Assembly (NCBI RefSeq): GCF_900170025.1
Contig: NZ_FWEX01000006.1
Location: 3,153,839-3,217,838, forward strand
Length of the DNA: 64,000 nt
Direction of reading: 5' to 3'
Source of the DNA: Nitrospira sp. ND1
GTDB lineage: Bacteria; Nitrospirota; Nitrospiria; Nitrospirales; Nitrospiraceae
The first letter of the stretch is position 1, and every line of letters begins with the position of its first letter. This document shows positions 59,142 to 64,000 of the stretch, piece after piece. The position numbers and the translations under genes were made by a program. The notes beneath the pieces were generated by a model, which was not told where the DNA came from, made no database searches, and worked only from the letters and a program-made list of their open reading frames with translations.

Positions 59142-61571
59142 TCAGGTCTGATTCGACAACGTTGGATCAAGCGCGGCGTTCACTGCCTTTATCAGCGAGT
59201 CGGGGGTATAGGGCTTGGGCAGAAATGTGGTCCGTGCATCAAGCTGTTCCAGCATCGATCCTTCGCGGTCTGAATAGCCGGAGGTGAGGATGATGTTGAT
59301 CTCCGGTTGCAGCGTCCGGAGTTCGGCGGCGAGTTGTATCCCCCCCATGCCGGGCATCACCATATCGGTTATCAAGAGTGAGATTCTCCCTCCCCGCTGG
59401 CGAACCAGCTGGAGCGCTTCCTCGCCGGTTCGCGCGGCCAGTACCGAATGATGCTGTCCGACCAGCACCGTCCGTGCCAGGCCTCGAACCATGTCATTGT
59501 CTTCGACGAGGAGAATAGTTTTCGACTGTTCAATGATGCTCCTGGGTTGAGCCACAGGGCGCGGCGATTCGGAATCCTCGTCGATGCACGGCAGATAAAT
59601 CGTAAATGTGGTGCCACGTCCGGGCTCGCTCTCAATCCCAACCGTCCCTCCGCTCTGCCGGACGATTCCATAGACCGTGGACAATCCGAGGCCGGTACCT
59701 TTGCCCAGCTCCTTCGTGGTGAAAAACGGCTCAAACACATGAGCGACCGTGTCGGCATCCATTCCGCATCCTGTATCCCGGACGGCGAGCGTGACGTACG
59801 GGCCCGGGGTGAGGGGATCAGGCCAGAGCGGATCGGAGTGAGTGATCGAGACCGATTTCGTCTCCAGGTCCAGGCGGCCTCCCTGCGGCATCGCATCGCG
59901 CGCGTTAACCACCAAATTCATCACGACCTGCTCGATTTGGCCGGGATCCGCCTTGATTCGTCCAAGTGCAGGATCCAAGGTGAGGGTGAGTTGAATGTCT
60001 TCCCCGATGACACGTTTCATGAGCTCGACAATGTCGGTCACGCGGTCATTCAGGTTGAGCGGTTGGCGTTCCACAATCTGGTGACGTGTGAAGGCCAACA
60101 ACTGCCGGGTGAGGGCAGTGGCTTTATTGCCGGCTTCCCTGATTTGTGCCATCCCGCGCTGGGTCCGCGTGGTTTGTCCCGGCTCATCCGTCAAGAGCTC
60201 AGCCCAGCTATTGATAATCGTCAAAAGATTGTTGAAGTCGTGTGCAATTCCTCCGGCCATGCGTCCCAGGGCTTCCATTTTTTGCGCCTGACGAAGCTGG
60301 CGCTCGAGATCCTTTCGGTGAAGAAATTGAGTAATCATGGCCCCCAACTCGGAAGCCCGTTCCAATCGAGATGAGCTGGGCCGCAGCCGTTCGTAGGTGA
60401 GAAACTCCATGATCCCCAGGATCTCTTTTCCCGTGTGAATGGGGAACGCGATCCCTCCGTGGAGGTCGGCTTTTTGCGCAGCGTGAAGGATCGGGCAGTC
60501 GGCCTCGTTGAGAATATCCGGGCAGAGAGTGGCATCCCCTGTCTTCCAGACCTGGCCCGCCAAACCGGCTCCCTGCCGCAGGGCAAGGCCCCGATAGATC
60601 CGGGCGAAGTTCTCGGCAGGGAGGCTTGGTTGGTGCCACAGGGCATTGCAGCGCAAGGTCTTGTCTTGTGAGTGTATCAGCCACAGTGCGCCCAGCGTCC
60701 AGCCTTGGAGTTCGCACATGGTGCGAAGAATTTTTGGTACCGCTTCACCGAGAGAGGCGGATTCCTCAAGGGCGAGGCCGACCGCGAGTTGAACGGCATG
60801 CATCGTTTCAGCTTGCCGTCGTTCGGTGATATCGGCCTTGGCGCCGATCATGCGGTAGGGGCGGCCCTCGTGGTCACGGAGCACATACCCGTGATCGATG
60901 ACATAGGCAAAGGTGCCGTCGGCTCGACGAAATCGATATTCGGCTGTCCACAGTTTCTGGTCGGACTGAAGCACTTGAGCGAGGTTGGTGAGAACCGCGG
61001 TCTGGTCCTCAGAATGAATCTGCTCGGCCCAGGGAATGTGGCCTCGCCGAAGCTTCTCAGGGGCGGAACCATATACCGATTGGTGCGCCTCGTTGAACCA
61101 CGTTACGCCGGAGGTGATCTCCCAGTCCCAGATGCCGTCGCGGGTGGCGAGGCAGGTCAGATGAAACCGCTCCTCGCTCTTCCGTAAGGCTTGCTCGACG
61201 CGGTGCCGGCCCATGGCATAGCGAATGGCGCGTCGGAGTGCGTCCCCCGTCAGCCGGCCCTTCACGAGATAGTCCTGCGCGCCATGCAGGAGGGATTTCT
61301 CAGCCACCACGTCGTTATCCAGCCCTGTCAACACGATGACCGGCGCGTCATGTGCTTGAGCCCGTACCCGATCGAGCGTCTCCAGGCCTTGGCTGTCCGG
61401 CAGCGAAAGATCGACCAGGACGGCATCCACCGGGCATTCCGCCAGTTTTTTTATGCCCGTTTGGAGTCTGTCCGCCCAGTTGAGCGTGACAGCGTCCGTC
61501 GACCGTTCGCAGAGCGCCTGTTGGATCAGCTCGGCATCATCTTCGTTGTCCTCGATGAGCAACACATGCAT
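59142..61571 (-). CDS. Hybrid sensor histidine kinase (REC-PAS-GAF-HisKA-HATPase-REC)
   Basis: An 809-residue cytoplasmic hybrid kinase. The N-terminal receiver has IEDNEDDAEL and Asp54 in VLVDLSLPD. A PAS domain (about 130-260, ending ADITERRQ) and a GAF domain (about 265-430) follow. The HisKA has GGIAHDFNNLL and the HATPase NLVVNARDAM, DTGCGMD and GTGLGLSTVYGIV. The C-terminal receiver has LLVEDND and DMVMPGMGG. It lies 3 nt after a single-domain receiver gene on the same strand and appears to belong to one phosphorelay with its upstream neighbours. Confidence 0.93.
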   Translation of the reverse strand: MHVLLIEDNEDDAELIQQALCERSTDAVTLNWADRLQTGIKKLAECPVDAVLVDLSLPDSQGLETLDRVRAQAHDAPVIVLTGLDNDVVAEKSLLHGAQDYLVKGRLTGDALRRAIRYAMGRHRVEQALRKSEERFHLTCLATRDGIWDWEITSGVTWFNEAHQSVYGSAPEKLRRGHIPWAEQIHSEDQTAVLTNLAQVLQSDQKLWTAEYRFRRADGTFAYVIDHGYVLRDHEGRPYRMIGAKADITERRQAETMHAVQLAVGLALEESASLGEAVPKILRTMCELQGWTLGALWLIHSQDKTLRCNALWHQPSLPAENFARIYRGLALRQGAGLAGQVWKTGDATLCPDILNEADCPILHAAQKADLHGGIAFPIHTGKEILGIMEFLTYERLRPSSSRLERASELGAMITQFLHRKDLERQLRQAQKMEALGRMAGGIAHDFNNLLTIINSWAELLTDEPGQTTRTQRGMAQIREAGNKATALTRQLLAFTRHQIVERQPLNLNDRVTDIVELMKRVIGEDIQLTLTLDPALGRIKADPGQIEQVVMNLVVNARDAMPQGGRLDLETKSVSITHSDPLWPDPLTPGPYVTLAVRDTGCGMDADTVAHVFEPFFTTKELGKGTGLGLSTVYGIVRQSGGTVGIESEPGRGTTFTIYLPCIDEDSESPRPVAQPRSIIEQSKTILLVEDNDMVRGLARTVLVGQHHSVLAARTGEEALQLVRQRGGRISLLITDMVMPGMGGIQLAAELRTLQPEINIILTSGYSDREGSMLEQLDARTTFLPKPYTPDSLIKAVNAALDPTLSNQT

Positions 61572-61574
61572 GTG

Positions 61575-62015
61575 TCACCTCTTCAGCGTCGGGACTCGCG
61601 AGACCAGCGTCCAATAGAGTTCGAACTCTTTCACGACCGACAGGAACCGGCTGAAGGTGACAGGCTTTCGAATGTACGAGCAGGCGCCCTGTTCAAACGA
61701 CCGCACGATATCCTCCTCGCGCTCACTGACGGTCAGCATGACGACCGGGAGCGGACGAAAGCGGGGGTCGGACTTAATTTCAATCAGCACCTCGAGTCCG
61801 GTTTTCTTCGGCATGTTGATATCGAGGAGCACCAGGCCGGGGAACGGACATTGGCTGAAAGGACCTTCACCCCGCAAATAGGCCAGCGCTTCTTCGCCGT
61901 CCCGTACGACGGCCACTCGATTAGCCATGTTCACGGTCTCGAAGGCTTCCCGGATCAGCAAGATGTCGTCTTCATTGTCTTCTGCGATAAGAATATCGAA
62001 GGGCCGCATGGTCAT
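61575..62015 (-). CDS. Single-domain response regulator (Rcp1-like)
   Basis: A 146-residue receiver: LIAEDNEDDILLIREAF, Asp65 in VLLDINMPKKTGLEVL, TVSEREEDIV and the Lys of YIRKPVTF. The DINMPKK motif and the longer alpha4 region are those of Rcp1-type regulators that partner phytochrome-like kinases. There is no output domain. Its ATG overlaps the stop of the kinase upstream (ATGA), so it is likely that kinase's direct target. Confidence 0.92.
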   Translation of the reverse strand: MTMRPFDILIAEDNEDDILLIREAFETVNMANRVAVVRDGEEALAYLRGEGPFSQCPFPGLVLLDINMPKKTGLEVLIEIKSDPRFRPLPVVMLTVSEREEDIVRSFEQGACSYIRKPVTFSRFLSVVKEFELYWTLVSRVPTLKR

Positions 62016-64000
62016 CGTTGCACCTTCCTCGGACTAGACTGGTTGACGCCGAATGTAATGAAAAATTCTGATCCGCCACCTTCGCGGGGCTCCACCCAGG
62101 CACGGCCACTGTGTCGTTCGGCCACCTGCCGAACGATGGCCAGTCCTGCGCCGGTCCCCTCTATCTCGCGTCCGACCGCCCGTCGGAAGAGTTCGAATAT
62201 CCGATCGCGTTGCTCAGGAGCCACTCCCGGGCCACGGTCGCGCACGACCAGGCCGATGAGTTCGTTTCCTTCAAGATCCATCCCGGAATGTGGCGCAATC
62301 TCAATGTCAGGAGCTTGCCCGGCGGATGCAAACTTGAGCGCATTCGCGACCAGATTATAGATACCCTGGATGGCCCAGGTGGTATTGACCCGCAGGCGGG
62401 GAAGGGGGGAGCGAATCGTGATGCTGGCGTCGGTTTCTTTGATGCGCTTCTCCAGCCGATGTAGGACTTCGTGCACCAGCTGTTCCGCGTCGATGTCGTC
62501 GACGGGCGGATCCATGCGCTGCGCGCGGGAGAGATCCAGGATGTCCGTGAGCAGTTGATCGAGGCGTTGCGTGGCTCGAACGATGCGCCGCAGAAAATCC
62601 TGGCCCTTCTCATCGAGCCGGTTTACATACCGTTCCTGGATGAGGACAGAAAAACTTTCAATTGCCCGTAGCGGTTCCTTCAGATCGTGGGAAGTCACGT
62701 GCAGGAGCGTTTCAAGATCCTTATTCTTTTTGAGGATCATGATCTCGGACTGGCGCAGCTGAGTGATATCCCGGTTGGTTTCCAGGACGAGGCTCCGGCC
62801 GTTGGTCTTGAGCAATCCCCAGCGGCTGGCCACGAGCACGTCCCGCCCGTCTTTCGTGCGATGGTGAATCTCGCCGGTCCATTCTCCGGTCTGTTCCAAT
62901 TCGGCCTGGATCGTGCCGAGGGGCGCGGGCAGCCGGCTCTGCAGCAGACGATTGCTGCTGTGCCCCAAGGCTTCCGATCGAGTATAGCCGTACAGCTGTT
63001 CGCACCCACGGTTCCACTCCACGATGCCCTGGTCGATCTCCCAGGCGAAAATCGGTTCGTAAGACAATTCGATGAGCCTGCGTTGCTGGGTCATCATCTC
63101 TTCGGTCTGCTTTCGCGCCGTGATGTCGTGAGCGATGGTGGAGACGGCGTTGACGAGACCGTTGGCATCCATGATGGGGGACACCGTTAAGGAGACCTGG
63201 ATAGAACTGCCGCTTTTCCGGATCCGAATGGTTTCGTACTGTTGCACCCGTTTTCCTGTTTTGATCAGTTCTATCAGGGTGGTTTCTTCGAGTTGACGGT
63301 CCGGTGGAATGAGAAGGAAAATCGATTGGCCGATGATTTCCTCGCCGGAGTAGCCGAACATCAGCTCGGCGCTCTTGTTCCAGGTCAGAATGCGTCCGTC
63401 GAGCGATTTGCTGATGACGGCATCGGAAGAAGATTCGACAATGGCGGCGAGCCTGGCCTGCATGGACTCCGCCTGTTTTCGGTCATGGATCTCCGTGAAG
63501 GTCCCTAACCACCTGAGGAGGCAGCCGGCGTTGTCCCGAAGCGGTGACGCGTGCGCATGAAACCAGCGATAGGTGCCGTCCGCCCGTCGAAGACGAAACT
63601 CGCTGTCGAACGGCTGTGCACGTGCGATTGCCTCTTGCCACTGCTCGATCGCCATCCGGCGGTCTTCGGAATGCACTTGCCGAGTCCATCCGTGACCGAG
63701 CTGCCCCGCCGCCGGCATTCCCGTATAACTCATCCACTGCGGACTCAGATAGTCGCACTCTCCTTCGGGGAGGCAGGTCCAGATCGGTTGCGGGAGGCAC
63801 TCCACCAACTCTCGAAATCGTCCCTCGCTGTCGGCCAGCGCGGTTTGGATGCGATTGCTCTGGGCCAGCTCCTGCGCCAATCGGTGGTTGGTCTGCTCAA
63901 GCGCGGCGGTACGTTCTTTGACGAGGATCTCAAGCGTCTGGTGACTCTGGCGAAGGGCCGCATCGGCTTTTCGGCGTTCCGTGATATCGACGAGGGTAGA
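62012..64000 (-). CDS. Multi-PAS sensor histidine kinase, 5' end outside the window
   Basis: The frame remains open to the right edge. The first residues in view read TLVDITERRKADAALRQSHQ, the end of a further PAS domain, then a coiled linker. Three PAS domains are seen after it, ending near EIHDRKQ, DITARKQ and RDITQLRQ. The HisKA carries HVTSHDLKEPLRAIESF, as in phytochrome-type kinases. The HATPase has NLVANALKFA, DRGPGV and GTGAGLAIVRQVAERHSG. The start codon lies beyond 64000. It is coupled to the Rcp1-like regulator. Confidence 0.92.
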   Translation of the reverse strand, partial: STLVDITERRKADAALRQSHQTLEILVKERTAALEQTNHRLAQELAQSNRIQTALADSEGRFRELVECLPQPIWTCLPEGECDYLSPQWMSYTGMPAAGQLGHGWTRQVHSEDRRMAIEQWQEAIARAQPFDSEFRLRRADGTYRWFHAHASPLRDNAGCLLRWLGTFTEIHDRKQAESMQARLAAIVESSSDAVISKSLDGRILTWNKSAELMFGYSGEEIIGQSIFLLIPPDRQLEETTLIELIKTGKRVQQYETIRIRKSGSSIQVSLTVSPIMDANGLVNAVSTIAHDITARKQTEEMMTQQRRLIELSYEPIFAWEIDQGIVEWNRGCEQLYGYTRSEALGHSSNRLLQSRLPAPLGTIQAELEQTGEWTGEIHHRTKDGRDVLVASRWGLLKTNGRSLVLETNRDITQLRQSEIMILKKNKDLETLLHVTSHDLKEPLRAIESFSVLIQERYVNRLDEKGQDFLRRIVRATQRLDQLLTDILDLSRAQRMDPPVDDIDAEQLVHEVLHRLEKRIKETDASITIRSPLPRLRVNTTWAIQGIYNLVANALKFASAGQAPDIEIAPHSGMDLEGNELIGLVVRDRGPGVAPEQRDRIFELFRRAVGREIEGTGAGLAIVRQVAERHSGRAWVEPREGGGSEFFITFGVNQSSPRKVQR

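Noticed and set aside
1-64000. tRNA, rRNA, CRISPR, IS or prophage elements
   Set aside because: No cloverleaf, regularly spaced repeats, transposase or phage genes were recognised on reading both strands.

Overview
The window reads as a chromosomal segment of a Nitrospira-type bacterium (phylum Nitrospirota). The basis is a GC-rich sequence, Gram-negative outer-membrane genes (a two-partner secretion transporter), a complete actinobacterial-style proteasome locus in a Gram-negative setting, a HemQ-like member of the chlorite dismutase family, and many large PAS-type sensor kinases. The assignment rests on gene content and recalled protein similarity, not on a marker-gene comparison. No rRNA, tRNA, IS element, phage or CRISPR array was found. 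Coding density is high and both ends cut through genes.

Layout. (1) 1-3830, minus strand: a tyrosine catabolic operon (4-hydroxyphenylpyruvate dioxygenase-like, homogentisate dioxygenase, fumarylacetoacetate hydrolase family) followed by a phosphoribosyltransferase-like gene and a truncated 2-oxoacid dehydrogenase E1 alpha gene. (2) 4056-14162, plus strand: a fatty-acid/beta-oxidation operon (heme-oxygenase-like diiron protein, acyl-CoA ligase, thiolase, 3-hydroxyacyl-CoA dehydrogenase, enoyl-CoA hydratase, patatin, acyl-CoA dehydrogenase, XRE-type regulator). The two operons diverge from one AT-rich region whose predicted -35 boxes interleave. Together they could turn tyrosine and acyl chains into fumarate, acetoacetate and acetyl-CoA. 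(3) 14896-20621: a two-partner secretion pair (TpsB, short TpsA) plus an exported TPR-CHAT putative protease, ended by a strong hairpin. (4) 20763-23050: an exported Lon-like domain with Thr in place of Ser, an SDR and a Nudix hydrolase.

(5) 23347-29450: a PAS histidine kinase/NarL regulator pair, small proteins, and a sigma-54 activator of the PrsR type. (6) 29748-37360: a Tat-exported YcbK-like peptidase, SlyD-like isomerase, small exported and uncharacterised proteins, HemQ-like coproheme decarboxylase, CinA and ThpR. (7) 37646-51582: housekeeping genes: uvrB, DUF4321, ffh-rpsP-rimM-trmD-rplS-rnhB-yraN, ftsE-ftsX-envC-ctpA, and thiS-thiG-thiE. (8) 51738-59070: the proteasome locus arc-dop-prcB-prcA-pafA with a coupled M23 peptidase; no Pup/UBact gene is visible where actinobacteria carry pup. 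(9) 59142-64000, minus strand: a translationally coupled phosphorelay set (PAS kinase, Rcp1-like receiver, hybrid kinase).

The observations most worth following are the pupylation locus without a visible modifier gene, the TPS-CHAT trio, the Thr-for-Ser Lon-like protein, the HemQ-type signature in a protein liable to be called chlorite dismutase, and a set of apparently leaderless genes that all encode exported proteins.
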